A stretch of DNA of 42,713 nt from Acidobacteriota bacterium (lineage in GTDB: Bacteria; Acidobacteriota; Thermoanaerobaculia; Thermoanaerobaculales; Sulfomarinibacteraceae). A model generated the notes under the pieces. That model was not told where the DNA came from and made no database searches. It saw only the letters and a list, made by a program, of their open reading frames with translations. Position numbers and translations under genes: made by a program. Shown piece after piece: positions 7,786 through 15,921 of this stretch (within the stretch, counting starts at the first letter, position 1; each line of letters begins with the position of its first letter). The stretch covers positions 23,142 through 65,854 of the forward strand of contig JAHECW010000006.1 of NCBI GenBank assembly GCA_024641545.1, written 5' to 3'.

Positions 7786-8082
7786 GTGTTCGGTCCTCTC
7801 GGGATGCCCGAGATCATCATGATCTTCATCGTCGGTCTGCTCTTGTTCGGACCGAGAAAGATGCCCCAGCTCGGCCGCTCCATCGGTCGTGCCCTGGGCG
7901 AGTTCCGCCGCGCTTCCAACGAATTCAAGCGAACTGTCGAGGACGAGGTCGCGGCGGAGGAGATTCGATCGGTCGAGAAGGAGATCCGCGACATCAAGAG
8001 CACGGGCACCGAGTTCGTCAAGACCACCGTCGACGACGCCGAAAAAGCGCCGGCGACCCCCGAGGAGCAGACCCAAAAGTGA
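7786..8082 (+). CDS. Twin-arginine translocase subunit TatA/TatB
   Basis: This is a 98-residue protein. A short N-terminal membrane helix (PEIIMIFIVGLLLFGPRKMPQLGRSIG) has the Tat hallmark FGP hinge. It continues into an amphipathic helix and a charged tail. The start is GTG at 7786 with GGAGG 6 nt upstream. The ORF-track start at 7627 would add residues that do not belong to the family. FGPRKMPQLGR fits both TatA and TatB; the moderately long tail slightly favours TatB, but with only one A/B gene here it may do both jobs. The stop overlaps the tatC start (GTGA). Confidence 0.9.
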   Translation: MFGPLGMPEIIMIFIVGLLLFGPRKMPQLGRSIGRALGEFRRASNEFKRTVEDEVAAEEIRSVEKEIRDIKSTGTEFVKTTVDDAEKAPATPEEQTQK

Positions 8083-8858
8083 CCGGCGTCAATCCGGAAC
8101 TTCCGGACGAGCTCGAGGAGGGGACCGAAGATCTCCCGCGCATGACCCTGCTCGACCACCTGGATGAGCTCAGGAAACGCCTCTTCGCCAGCGTGGTCGC
8201 GGTCTTCATCGCATTTATGGCTTGTTGGTACTTCTCACCGGCCATCTTCCACTGGCTGCAGCTGCCGATCCTCGAGGTGCTTCCACCGGACGACAAGCTC
8301 GCCTTTACCGATCTTGCCGGCCCCTTCATGCTCTACATCAAGGTCGCCCTGCTGTCGGCGATCTTCGTCGCCTCGCCCTTCTTGCTGCTCCAACTCTGGC
8401 TCTTCCTCAAACCCGGCCTCTACAAGCGAGAGCGGCGGCTTGCGGTGCCGTTTATCGTGTTCACCACGCTCTTCTTTGTCGCCGGCGGTCTCTTCGGCTA
8501 CTACGTGGCTTTCCCCATGGTGGTCGATTTTCTCCTTGGAATCGGCAAGGACTTCAAACAGGTCGTCACCATCCAGGCCTACTTCGGCATGATGTCCAAG
8601 ATCCTTCTCGGACTCGGCCTGGTTTTTGAAATGCCCATGCTGATGTTCTTCCTCGCCCGGATCGGAGTCGTCAACGCGCGGCAGCTGATCAAGGGTTTCC
8701 GCTGGGCGGTGTTGGGCATCTTCGTGACCGCGGCGGTGATCACGCCGACGCCGGATATCGCCACTCAGACCGTCTTCGCGGTGCCGATGATTCTTCTTTA
8801 TCTACTGGGTGTGGTTGTGGCTGCGATCTTCGGCAAGCGACGAGCGACCGACGACTGA
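8079..8858 (+). CDS. tatC: Twin-arginine translocase subunit TatC
   Basis: This is a 259-residue inner-membrane protein with six transmembrane helices. It is the receptor for twin-arginine signal peptides of folded cargo. An N-terminal acidic extension of about 25 residues precedes the canonical MTLLDHLDELRKRLFASV, whose Glu/Arg residues contact the RR motif. The F-LP-R-FRWAVLGIFV type loops and the final helix LLYLLGVVVAAIFGKRR match the family. GTG overlaps the upstream TatA/B stop, so the two form one transcript. Confidence 0.95.
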   Translation: MTGVNPELPDELEEGTEDLPRMTLLDHLDELRKRLFASVVAVFIAFMACWYFSPAIFHWLQLPILEVLPPDDKLAFTDLAGPFMLYIKVALLSAIFVASPFLLLQLWLFLKPGLYKRERRLAVPFIVFTTLFFVAGGLFGYYVAFPMVVDFLLGIGKDFKQVVTIQAYFGMMSKILLGLGLVFEMPMLMFFLARIGVVNARQLIKGFRWAVLGIFVTAAVITPTPDIATQTVFAVPMILLYLLGVVVAAIFGKRRATDD

Positions 8859-8865
8859 CTTGAAT

Positions 8866-8962
8866 GATGGGTGTTGAATTCTCAGTTTTAAGTTGCATTG
8901 CGGGGGCGCCGTGATGACCAGCGATGGACAATTGTCACTTCAAGATTGAGAATTGAGAATCG
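8866..8962. repeat. AATTCTCAATT-type intergenic inverted repeat
   Basis: TTGAATTCTCAGTTTTAAGTTG near the left side is answered by CACTTCAAGATTGAGAATTGAGAAT on the right. This makes an imperfect AT-rich inverted repeat. The same GAATTCTCAGTT and AAATTGAGAAT words occur in the 5821-6067 island, so the two spaces share one repeat family. Confidence 0.65.
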
Positions 8963-8972
8963 AGGAGGTGCC

Positions 8973-9551
8973 ATGGCGACCTGGAATACCGGTTGGGAGA
9001 TTGAGTTTCCGGCAACGAACGCCGACGAGATCCTGCTTGCGTTGGTGGTCCGCGACCTGATTCATGGCGCCTCCTTCGACGTCGAGGCGGAAGAGACGGG
9101 CGCCGAGTTCGCTGTCGACTACACCGCCGGCGACGAGCTCGAAGGCGGAGAGTACCGGCTGCTGTTGATGGCCGAGGTCGACGGGCCCGAGGACGCCGCT
9201 CTGCTTCAGGCCTTCACCGAGCAGGCCCTGGAGGAACTCATCGAAGAGGCCGAAGCCGCCATCGCCGAGCGTTCCCCGGTGCAGGAGGCGCCGCTGGCGC
9301 GGTTGCGGTTTGCGGTCGTTCCGGAGGATGAGGAGCGTTGGGACCTGGTGATCCCGGACTGGCTTGCCCCCGACGGCGCCGAGGTGCCTTTTGGATTCAG
9401 GAGTTTCGACGATGCCTCCGGAGAGCCGTTTCCCGACAACGCGACGCTCGATGCGCATGGCCGCGTGATCGCGGTTCCATTCGAGGACAAGGTCATCTTC
9501 GTCGGGATCCCGGCCCCCGAGGAACACGACCACGAGGACGACGAGGCGTAA
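8973..9551 (+). CDS. Hypothetical acidic protein
   Basis: This is a 192-residue protein starting [20 protein letters not shown], with GAGGAGG 4-5 nt upstream of the ATG. It is very rich in Asp and Glu and ends [10 protein letters not shown]. There is no signal peptide, membrane segment or cysteine cluster. The first half looks like an alpha/beta fold with a long acidic helix ([26 protein letters not shown]). The second half contains [17 protein letters not shown] and [17 protein letters not shown] do not recognise the family. It sits between tatC and rplS, both oriented the same way, but a perfect hairpin and a separate promoter stand before rplS. Confidence 0.8.
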   Translation: MATWNTGWEIEFPATNADEILLALVVRDLIHGASFDVEAEETGAEFAVDYTAGDELEGGEYRLLLMAEVDGPEDAALLQAFTEQALEELIEEAEAAIAERSPVQEAPLARLRFAVVPEDEERWDLVIPDWLAPDGAEVPFGFRSFDDASGEPFPDNATLDAHGRVIAVPFEDKVIFVGIPAPEEHDHEDDEA

Positions 9552-9555
9552 TCCG

Positions 9556-9594
9556 TTTCTGCTCGCCGGGGACCCGGTTGCCGGCGAGCAGAAA
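9556..9594. repeat. Perfect 14-bp inverted repeat / hairpin
   Basis: TTTCTGCTCGCCGG (9556-9569) and CCGGCGAGCAGAAA (9581-9594) are exact reverse complements around an 11-nt loop. It begins 5 nt after the stop of the acidic protein. No U-tract follows on the plus strand, so it is not a textbook terminator there. It may stall transcription or protect a 3' end. Confidence 0.85.
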
Positions 9595-9605
9595 TGGTGT
9601 ATACT
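9578..9605 (+). promoter_or_regulatory. Sigma70-like promoter of rplS
   Basis: TTGCCG, a 16-nt spacer and TATACT lie about 55 nt before the rplS start. The -35 lies partly in the right arm of the 14-bp inverted repeat. A cruciform and promoter use would therefore compete. Confidence 0.6.
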
Positions 9606-9660
9606 CCGCGTCCCCGAGGGTCCGAGACCGGTCCCTTGTGTTCCCGCATGGAGGCATACG

Positions 9661-10011
9661 GTGGACCTCATCAGAGAAGTCACGCAACAGTATCTCAAGA
9701 CCGACATCCCGGATTTTCGTCCCGGCGACAGCCTTAAAGTCCACGTGCGGCTCAAAGAAGGCGAAAAAGAGCGCATTCAGATCTTCGAGGGTCTGGTGGT
9801 TGCACGCAAGCACGGTGGAGTGTCCGAGACGTTCACCGTCAGGAAGATCTCGTCGGGGATCGGCGTCGAGCGGACCTTCCCGCTCAACTCGCCCTCGGTT
9901 GCCAAGGTCGAGGTGACGCGCCGCGGACGAGTCCGCCGCGCCAAGCTCTACTACATCCGCGGACTCCGCGGTAAGGCCGCGCGCATCCGGGAGCGTTCGC
10001 AGGTCCGCTGA
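9661..10011 (+). CDS. rplS: 50S ribosomal protein L19
   Basis: This is a 116-residue ribosomal protein at the 30S-50S interface, of normal length. Typical L19 segments are [54 protein letters not shown] and [25 protein letters not shown]. It starts at GTG with GGAGG upstream. In many bacteria it follows rpsP-rimM-trmD; here those genes are absent and it is preceded by an unrelated gene. The frequent neighbour rnhB does follow. Confidence 0.97.
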   Translation: MDLIREVTQQYLKTDIPDFRPGDSLKVHVRLKEGEKERIQIFEGLVVARKHGGVSETFTVRKISSGIGVERTFPLNSPSVAKVEVTRRGRVRRAKLYYIRGLRGKAARIRERSQVR

Positions 10012-10041
10012 CCCGGGCTCCGCAGCTCGCGCGACGTCGAG

Positions 10042-10671
10042 ATGGCAACCCCGAGGAGACGAGTTCCCCCAACCACGTTGGGGGAACTTGATCGTGGGAT
10101 TCTTCGTCGAGCTCGAGCGGTGGTGGGCGTGGATGAGGTCGGACGAGGATCTCTCGCCGGGCCGGTGGTGGTGTGCGCCGCGAAATTCGACCATGTCCCC
10201 GTTTCGCCGCTGATCCAGGACTCCAAACGCCTGACCCCGGGACGGCGGCGGGAAGCCGCGATCTTGGTGCGTGAGCACTGCATGGCATGGGTAGCGGTGG
10301 AGATCTGGCAGGAGCTCATCGATCGCATCAATATCCTCGAAGCAACGCGTCTCGCCATGAGGGCTGCAGTTCGAACCCTCGTGGAGCCGGGGATCGAGGT
10401 GGTGGTGGACCATGTCGAACTCGGCGATCTGGGCGTCCCTGTACAGTCGTTGAAGCGGGCCGACGATTCGTTTTTCTCGGTGGCGGCGGCGTCGATCCTG
10501 GCCAAGGTTCACCGCGACGGAATCATGAGGGAATTGGGCGCCCTGGACGACCGTTGGGACTGGTTGAGGAACATGGGTTACCCGACCCTCAAACACCGTC
10601 GCGGTATCGGTCGTTATGGTCGCAGCCACCTGCATCGTCGGAGCTTTCAGGTATCTCCTGTGCTACGATGA
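10042..10671 (+). CDS. rnhB: Ribonuclease HII
   Basis: This is a 209-residue enzyme that cuts RNA in RNA-DNA hybrids and removes misincorporated ribonucleotides. The catalytic motif VVGVDEVGRGSLAGPVV (near residues 27-43) supplies the first Asp-Glu pair. QDSKRLTP and the KRADDSFFSVAAASILAKVHRD block (near 145-165) supply the further acidic residues. The usual VDG segment reads VVDHVELGDL. It is 30 nt downstream of rplS and probably co-transcribed with it. Confidence 0.96.
   Translation: MATPRRRVPPTTLGELDRGILRRARAVVGVDEVGRGSLAGPVVVCAAKFDHVPVSPLIQDSKRLTPGRRREAAILVREHCMAWVAVEIWQELIDRINILEATRLAMRAAVRTLVEPGIEVVVDHVELGDLGVPVQSLKRADDSFFSVAAASILAKVHRDGIMRELGALDDRWDWLRNMGYPTLKHRRGIGRYGRSHLHRRSFQVSPVLR
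10661..10669 (+). promoter_or_regulatory. Extended -10 (TGCTACGAT) before the TPR gene
   Basis: TGCTACGAT lies at the very end of rnhB, about 42 nt before the TPR gene start. No good -35 is visible, so an extended -10 promoter is possible. Confidence 0.4.
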
Positions 10672-10710
10672 AAGCCGCGGACTAAAAGCGTTAAGGGATA
10701 GAGTTAACGG

Positions 10711-13428
10711 ATGGCCATCAAACGGGACAAGATCCTGAAGACTGCTGAAAAGCTTGTCCAGAAGGGGAAGCTCGAGCAAGCCATCAAAGAGTACGAAAAA
10801 CTCCTCGGCGCGAGTCCGAATGACACCAACACCATCAACCGGCTCGGCGACCTCTACGGCAGGGTCGGAGAGATCGATCAGGCGGTCGAGCGCTACGAAC
10901 AGGTTGCCGATCGGTTCGCGGAACAGGGTTTTCTGCCCAAGGCCATTGCGATCTTCAAAAAGATCAACCGGCTCGCGCCGCAGCGGCTCGATATTTTCGA
11001 ACGACTCGGCGAGCTGTATGTCGAGCAGGGACTCATGGTCGAGGCCAAGGGTCAGTTCAGGATGCTCGCCGAGCACTATGCGAAGAACAACGACATGGAG
11101 AGCGCCGTTCGCGCCCACCAACGTCTGAATGACCTCGATCCGAACGATTCCACATCGAGGCTGAAGTTCGCCGACATGCTGCTCGAATCGGGAAATACCG
11201 AGGCGGCGATGGAGGCCTACGGCGCCCTCGGCGCAAGCCTCCTCCGGCGCGACCAGCTCGACGAAGCCGAACGGCTGTTTCGGCGGCTGCTCGATCATGA
11301 ACTCCCCGACGGCGAGATCATGGCGCCGGTCTGCGATCGACTGCTCGACGCCGGGCGAACCACCTCCGCGCAAGAGCTGCTCACCGCCGGTCTCGAGGTT
11401 TCTCCGGAAAGCGTTTCCCTCCGTACGCTCCAGGTTCGAGCCTTCATGGCGTTGGGTGAGACCGGGCCGGCGACCGAGCTCGCGAGAGCGGTCCTCAAGG
11501 TCGAGCCCGAAAACCCGACCGTCCGCGGTCTGGTCGGCCACCTCCTGATGTCGGAAGGCGATGATGTCGAAGCGACCGAGATGATGATCCCGGCTGCCGA
11601 GGCCCTCCTCGAAAAGGCCGATTACTCGAGGGCGCAGAAGATGCTCCGCGAGCTCGTCGGGATTGCACCGACCGACGAACGCATTCTGCGGTTGGCGATC
11701 CGTGCGTTCCGTCCGTCCGGCGACCAGGAGATGATCACCCGCCTCACGGCGTCGTTGGCCGATGTGTGCTTCACCGGCGGCCAGGAAGATCAGGCCAAAC
11801 GGTTTTATCTCGAGTTGGTTGCATCCGATCCGACCAATCAGCTGTACCGGGAGCGGTTGGCGCAACTCGATGGTGCGGTGATCGAAATCGAGGACGAGGA
11901 CGAAGCGGTCACCCTCGACGATGACCTGCCCTCGGAGATCACCTTCGCCATCGACGGCGACGAGATCATCGACGCCATCGGTGAATCCGATCCGGTCGCT
12001 CGAGATTCACCGGCTTTCGATCCCAGCGAACGGATCAATGAAGCCGCGGTCTTTGCCAAGTACGGACTCAACGACAAGGCGGTCAAACACCTCGAAGAAG
12101 TGATCGAGCATCTGCCCGATCACGCCGAGGCTCGGACCGCGCTGGCCAAGATGTATGTCGCGGTGGGCGATGGCGAGGCAGCCGCCACGACCATTCGACC
12201 GGTCGTCGAACGACTTCGCAAATCGGGCAGGTACGACGAGGCGGCGGAACTCGAGAACCTGTATGGAACGCCGTCTCCCGACGTCGAGGAAGAGGACGAC
12301 GACATCATCATCGTCGAGATCGAGGACGACGTTGAAATCTCGGATTCGACCGCCCGGGACGCCCTTCCGCTGGAGGTCGATTTCAGCGATACCAACGTCG
12401 AGGAGATGGTGGCCGCAGCCATCGGCGATCTCGATTTCAACCGCGGCCCCGGCGCCGCAACCCCGGCGCCCGCGACTCCGTCAATCGACACTCGGTTCGC
12501 AGACGAGGTCGACCTCTCGTTCGAAGAGGCCTCGCTACCGGTCGCCGAGGCCGAGGTCGTCGAGGAGGAGCTGGTCGAGATCAGCGCCGGCGTCGACGGC
12601 CCGTCATTCAACGAGCTCGCTCAGCTCGACCTCTTCATCGATCAGGAACTCTTCGACGACGCGGTCGGGATCCTCGGCCGACTCGAGGACAGTTACCCCG
12701 GCGATCCGGATCTCGCTCTGCGGCGGCAGACGCTCGAGGACCGCGGTGTGACGGGAGGTTCTGCGGCCGCAGCCGCGGTCGAGGCGCCCCCGGCGGTTAT
12801 GTCGCGCGCCAGGCCCGTCGAGCCCGTGCGGCCGCCGGCTCCGGTTGCGTTCGAGCCCAAACCGTCATCCGATGACATCTTCGACGATGCGCCCGATGGG
12901 GATTACATCGACCTCGCAAAGGAACTCGAGGAAGAACTTGCCGAAGAGGAGGCCATGGTCGAAGAGGCCACCGGGCGCGGCAAGGGCGAGGCGCTGCTCG
13001 ACGAGGTCTTCAGAGAATTTCAGAAGGGCGTGGCCGAACAGCTCTCCGATGAGGATTCCGACACCCACTTCAATCTCGGAATCGCCTACAAGGAAATGGG
13101 ACTCCTCGAAGAGGCCATCGGTGAGTTCCGAATCTCGTCCCACGATCCGAGCTTCTTCGTCGAGGCCTGCTCCATGATCGGTGTCTGCGCCAACGAACTC
13201 GGAAAGCACGACGATGCGGCCGAGTGGTATCAGAAGGCCCTGGTCGCTCCCGATCTCTCCGCCGACGCCCGTACCGCCCTCCGCTACGAGTTGGCGTTCT
13301 CCTTCGAAATGACCGGCGAGATCGACCAGGCCGTCGGCCTTTTCGCGGATATTCAGAGAATCGACCCATCCTATCGCGACGTCAGCGCACGCCTCGCCGC
13401 GCTGACCCAGCAGCGACAGGTGAACTAG
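10711..13428 (+). CDS. Large TPR-repeat protein
   Basis: This is a 905-residue protein made of tetratricopeptide helical hairpins. It starts MAIKRDKILKTAEKLVQKGKLEQAIKEYEKLL, and regular TPR units (for example NRLGDLYGRVGEIDQAVERYEQV) run through about residue 380. Another pair lies near 440-500. Acidic low-complexity linkers occur near 395-430, 520-545 and 740-770. A final TPR block near 790-900 begins THFNLGIAYKEMGLLEEAIGEF. There is no signal peptide or membrane helix, so it is a cytoplasmic scaffold for protein-protein contacts. Similar large TPR proteins in Acidobacteriota and Myxococcota are often of unknown role. The partner cannot be deduced from the neighbours. Confidence 0.9.
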   Translation: MAIKRDKILKTAEKLVQKGKLEQAIKEYEKLLGASPNDTNTINRLGDLYGRVGEIDQAVERYEQVADRFAEQGFLPKAIAIFKKINRLAPQRLDIFERLGELYVEQGLMVEAKGQFRMLAEHYAKNNDMESAVRAHQRLNDLDPNDSTSRLKFADMLLESGNTEAAMEAYGALGASLLRRDQLDEAERLFRRLLDHELPDGEIMAPVCDRLLDAGRTTSAQELLTAGLEVSPESVSLRTLQVRAFMALGETGPATELARAVLKVEPENPTVRGLVGHLLMSEGDDVEATEMMIPAAEALLEKADYSRAQKMLRELVGIAPTDERILRLAIRAFRPSGDQEMITRLTASLADVCFTGGQEDQAKRFYLELVASDPTNQLYRERLAQLDGAVIEIEDEDEAVTLDDDLPSEITFAIDGDEIIDAIGESDPVARDSPAFDPSERINEAAVFAKYGLNDKAVKHLEEVIEHLPDHAEARTALAKMYVAVGDGEAAATTIRPVVERLRKSGRYDEAAELENLYGTPSPDVEEEDDDIIIVEIEDDVEISDSTARDALPLEVDFSDTNVEEMVAAAIGDLDFNRGPGAATPAPATPSIDTRFADEVDLSFEEASLPVAEAEVVEEELVEISAGVDGPSFNELAQLDLFIDQELFDDAVGILGRLEDSYPGDPDLALRRQTLEDRGVTGGSAAAAAVEAPPAVMSRARPVEPVRPPAPVAFEPKPSSDDIFDDAPDGDYIDLAKELEEELAEEEAMVEEATGRGKGEALLDEVFREFQKGVAEQLSDEDSDTHFNLGIAYKEMGLLEEAIGEFRISSHDPSFFVEACSMIGVCANELGKHDDAAEWYQKALVAPDLSADARTALRYELAFSFEMTGEIDQAVGLFADIQRIDPSYRDVSARLAALTQQRQVN

Positions 13429-13484
13429 CCCGGGTCTCGCCCTCGATCCGAGGTCGCTCCGTGCGACGGTGCGATGAGTCAATC

Positions 13485-13545
13485 ATGGGGCGCCTCTGCG
13501 CACCTTTGCGATGGGTGCTCGTGGCGGCCTTTGCGACTCAACCCT
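13485..13545. repeat. Degenerate CCTTTGCG intergenic element
   Basis: GCGCCTCTGCGCACCTTTGCGATGG and GGCGGCCTTTGCGACTC repeat the same word about 30 nt apart, within the gap between the TPR gene and the second site-2 protease. It resembles the reverse complement of the CxCAAAG words in the 14823-15096 repeat. The rest of the gap shows nothing else. Confidence 0.4.
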
Positions 13546-13646
13546 GAGATGTGCGATGTCGTCCGTGTGATGTGCGGGCTGCAGCGAATCCCGGCGGTGC
13601 AGCGATCCGGCGCCCGTCTGCGTCGTGACGGGTCCAGCGGTCCGCG

Positions 13647-13652
13647 TACACT
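13647..13652 (+). promoter_or_regulatory. -10-like box (TACACT) 12 nt before the M50 gene
   Basis: TACACT, 6 nt, then GTG. There is no Shine-Dalgarno. The spacing is identical to murJ, the PilT-like gene and the kinase-glycosidase gene. Confidence 0.5.
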
Positions 13653-13658
13653 GATGGC

Positions 13659-14759
13659 GTGACTGAAGCCAAGACCCGCCCATCCGATTCCCGCTGGTCG
13701 TTTCACGTGGCCACGGTTCGCGGCATCCCGGTCAGCGTTCACGCCAGCTTCCTGCTGTTGATGCTGTTTCTCGGGTGGCGGACCTTTTCGACGTCGGGTC
13801 TGCGAACCGCGCTCATCCAACAGGTTTTCGTGCTCGCGGTCTTTGTCTGTGTCGCCCTGCACGAGTTCGGCCACGCCATCGCGGCGATCCGCAGCGGGGT
13901 GCCGATGAGCGGGATCACGCTCTATCCCTTCGGCGGCGTTGCGCGGATGGCTCGTCGTCCGCCGCAGGGTGCGGTCGAGGTCGTCATCGCCTCCGCCGGA
14001 CCCGCGGTCAACCTGGCGATTGCCGGCGTCCTCTTCGTCGTCAGTGGCGGCGGCGTCGTGGGGCCCGGCGACAGCTTCGGGCTGAGGATGCTGTCGCTGC
14101 TGTTCTGGACCAACCTCATTCTCGCCGGCTTCAACCTCCTGCCGGCCTTTCCCCTTGACGGCGGGCGGATTCTGAGGGGACTCCTGACCACCCGGTTCGG
14201 CTGGGCCCGGGCCACGGTGTGGGCGGCATCGATCGGTCAGGTCGCCGCCGTGCTCCTGATCCTGATCGGTTTGATGCAGGATTTCTGGCTTGTCCTGGCC
14301 GGCCTGCTCGTCCTGCCGGCGGCCAACGCCGAGCTCCGGTACGCCCTGGCCGTGAGGCAGTTCGCCAACCGCCTGGTCGGGGAGGTGGCGCGGACCGAGG
14401 TCGTGGCCGTGGATGCGACGACCACCATCACCGAGGCGGCCGATCTCTCGGTCGCGACCCCCATCGCGGACTTCCTGGTCATGGACCGCCGCCGGCCGGT
14501 GGCCTATCTGTCGGCGCCGCGGCTCTGGGCCAGGGTGCGCTCCGACGAGCCCGGAACCCAGCCGGTGATCGCCATCGCCGAACCTCTTGCGGATTCGATC
14601 CCGAGCGAGACACCGGTCGAAGACGCCATCGCGTTCTTCCGTCCGGACGGTCCGGAGATCGCCGCGGTCGTCGACAACCGGGGCAACTCCGTCGGCGTCA
14701 TCGCTCGGGGAGACCTCATCCGGGCCGCCCAGCTCGCCCGCCACGCCACATCGCGCTGA
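13659..14759 (+). CDS. Site-2 protease family (M50) with C-terminal CBS-like region
   Basis: This is a 366-residue membrane protease. The zinc motif HEFGHAIAAIRSG is near residues 68-80, and the third ligand is in FNLLPAFPLDGGRILRGLL near residue 165. The TLYPFGGVARM segment between them is typical of the Rv2625c/FtsH-like-neighbour M50B branch. After about five hydrophobic segments (to about residue 220), the last 145 residues look like a degenerate CBS-pair region: SVATPIADFLVMD, ETPVEDAIAFFRPDGPEIAAVVDNRGNSVGVIARGDLI. CBS domains bind adenine nucleotides and can gate protease activity. The start is GTG with no Shine-Dalgarno. Confidence 0.9.
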   Translation: MTEAKTRPSDSRWSFHVATVRGIPVSVHASFLLLMLFLGWRTFSTSGLRTALIQQVFVLAVFVCVALHEFGHAIAAIRSGVPMSGITLYPFGGVARMARRPPQGAVEVVIASAGPAVNLAIAGVLFVVSGGGVVGPGDSFGLRMLSLLFWTNLILAGFNLLPAFPLDGGRILRGLLTTRFGWARATVWAASIGQVAAVLLILIGLMQDFWLVLAGLLVLPAANAELRYALAVRQFANRLVGEVARTEVVAVDATTTITEAADLSVATPIADFLVMDRRRPVAYLSAPRLWARVRSDEPGTQPVIAIAEPLADSIPSETPVEDAIAFFRPDGPEIAAVVDNRGNSVGVIARGDLIRAAQLARHATSR

Positions 14760-14822
14760 CGCGGTTGCCTCGCCTGGGAGGAATCGACGATGTGGATCGA
14801 TGGTGACGGCTTGATCGTCATT

Positions 14823-15096
14823 ATTGAAACACAAAGGGCACGAAGGGCCACAAAGAGGGCCACACAGCATCGCTTCTGAAAGTGGAACCTCGGTTCCGGA
14901 GCGCCATGCGACTTTGGAGCCGACGGTTGCGGCTTCAACGGCATTTTCTGCAAGGCAAAGAACGCTACGACCGCTATGGCCATCGCAAAGGTCGGTTATC
15001 GACTCATACTGAGGCCCTGTGTGCCTTCAAGGTCGGGGTCTATTGATGCGATGCCTTGTGGCTCCCTCGCGGTTCTTGGTGATCTTCGCGTTTCAA
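14823..15096. repeat. Inverted GAAACxCxAAG repeats framing the intergenic gap
   Basis: The 347-nt gap after the M50 gene (14760-15106) has no gene. Near its left end lies ATTGAAACACAAAGGGCACG... (14823-14864). Near its right end is an imperfect inverted copy; read on the minus strand it is GAAACGCGAAGATCACCAAG... (about 15057-15096). The two share GAAACxCxAAGxxCACxAAG and a GGG-CCACA end over about 38 nt. The centre contains unremarkable sequence. It looks like a MITE-like or REP-like element. Confidence 0.7.
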
Positions 15097-15106
15097 ATGA
15101 AATGGC

Positions 15107-15799
15107 CTACCGGTGCCGGGTGACGCCGATTCTGGGACAGAGATCATCGAGCGGGCAACCGGTGCACTTCGGCGATGTCGGGTGGCAGCGGTTCTGGCCG
15201 AAGGTCACGAGGAGATCGTTGATGTCGATCCACAGGTCCTCGGGCAGGACGGGCTGGAGCGCCCTTTCAGTTGCGTCGGGGTTGTTGCTGTCCACCATGC
15301 CGAGTCGGTTCGAGATCCGGTGGACATGGGTGTCGACGCAGATCGCCGGGATCCCGAAACCGAGACCGAGGACGAGGTTGGCGGTCTTTCGGCCGACCCC
15401 GGGCAGATCGAGCAGCGCGTCCCGGTCCGTCGGGACCTCACCGCCGTGGTGGCGCGCCAGGATCGCTCCGATCCCGCGGAGCTGACCCGCCTTGGTGTTG
15501 TAGAAGCCCGCGGGATAGATGGCGCCGGCGATGACCTCCTCCTCGAGGGCAGCGAGTTCGGCAGGCGTGTTCGCCAGCCGGTAGAGCCGGCGGCTGGCGC
15601 CGTGGGTCACTTCGTCTTTTGTCCGCAGCGAGATGATGCACGAGACGAGCAGGTGGAACGGCGATTCTCTCGAGCTCTGGACCTCGGCCAGGGTCGTCAC
15701 GCGGCAGGTTGATCGGAAGGCGTTGAGGCGTCTTTCGAGATCGCGGACTTTTGCGAGCGGCCAGAGCGGACTGCCGGGGTGGGACCGTCGGGTGGTCAT
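15107..15799 (-). CDS. nth: Endonuclease III
   Basis: From [13 protein letters not shown] this is 230 residues. It is a base-excision repair DNA glycosylase/AP lyase for oxidised pyrimidines. The helix-hairpin-helix [17 protein letters not shown] holds the catalytic lysine. [13 protein letters not shown] holds the catalytic aspartate. The C-terminal [17 protein letters not shown] (C-X6-C-X2-C-X5-C) binds the [4Fe-4S] cluster. [10 protein letters not shown] in place of LSAQTTD resembles the archaeal and plant branch. The ORF extends upstream to 15871, but that would run toward the metK promoter and adds no family sequence. It is divergent from metK. Confidence 0.94.
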   Translation of the reverse strand: MTTRRSHPGSPLWPLAKVRDLERRLNAFRSTCRVTTLAEVQSSRESPFHLLVSCIISLRTKDEVTHGASRRLYRLANTPAELAALEEEVIAGAIYPAGFYNTKAGQLRGIGAILARHHGGEVPTDRDALLDLPGVGRKTANLVLGLGFGIPAICVDTHVHRISNRLGMVDSNNPDATERALQPVLPEDLWIDINDLLVTFGQNRCHPTSPKCTGCPLDDLCPRIGVTRHR

Positions 15800-15870
15800 C
15801 CGACGATGATGAGTGGCGGCGCCGTCAAGGTCAAGAATCGATGGGACCGCGATATCGCGATGCGTTCGCA

Positions 15871-15899
15871 TTGACCGAGGTCCGCCGGGCTGGTAGTGT
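15871..15899 (+). promoter_or_regulatory. Sigma70-like promoter of metK
   Basis: TTGACC, 17 nt and TAGTGT give a leader of about 16 nt carrying TTGGAGGA. The leader is too short for a SAM riboswitch. Confidence 0.65.
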
Positions 15900-15921
15900 T
15901 GGCGCCCTATTTGGAGGATGC

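Noticed and set aside
15800-15921. SAM riboswitch upstream of metK
   Set aside because: A sigma70 promoter at 15871-15899 leaves a leader of only about 16 nt, too short for any SAM aptamer.
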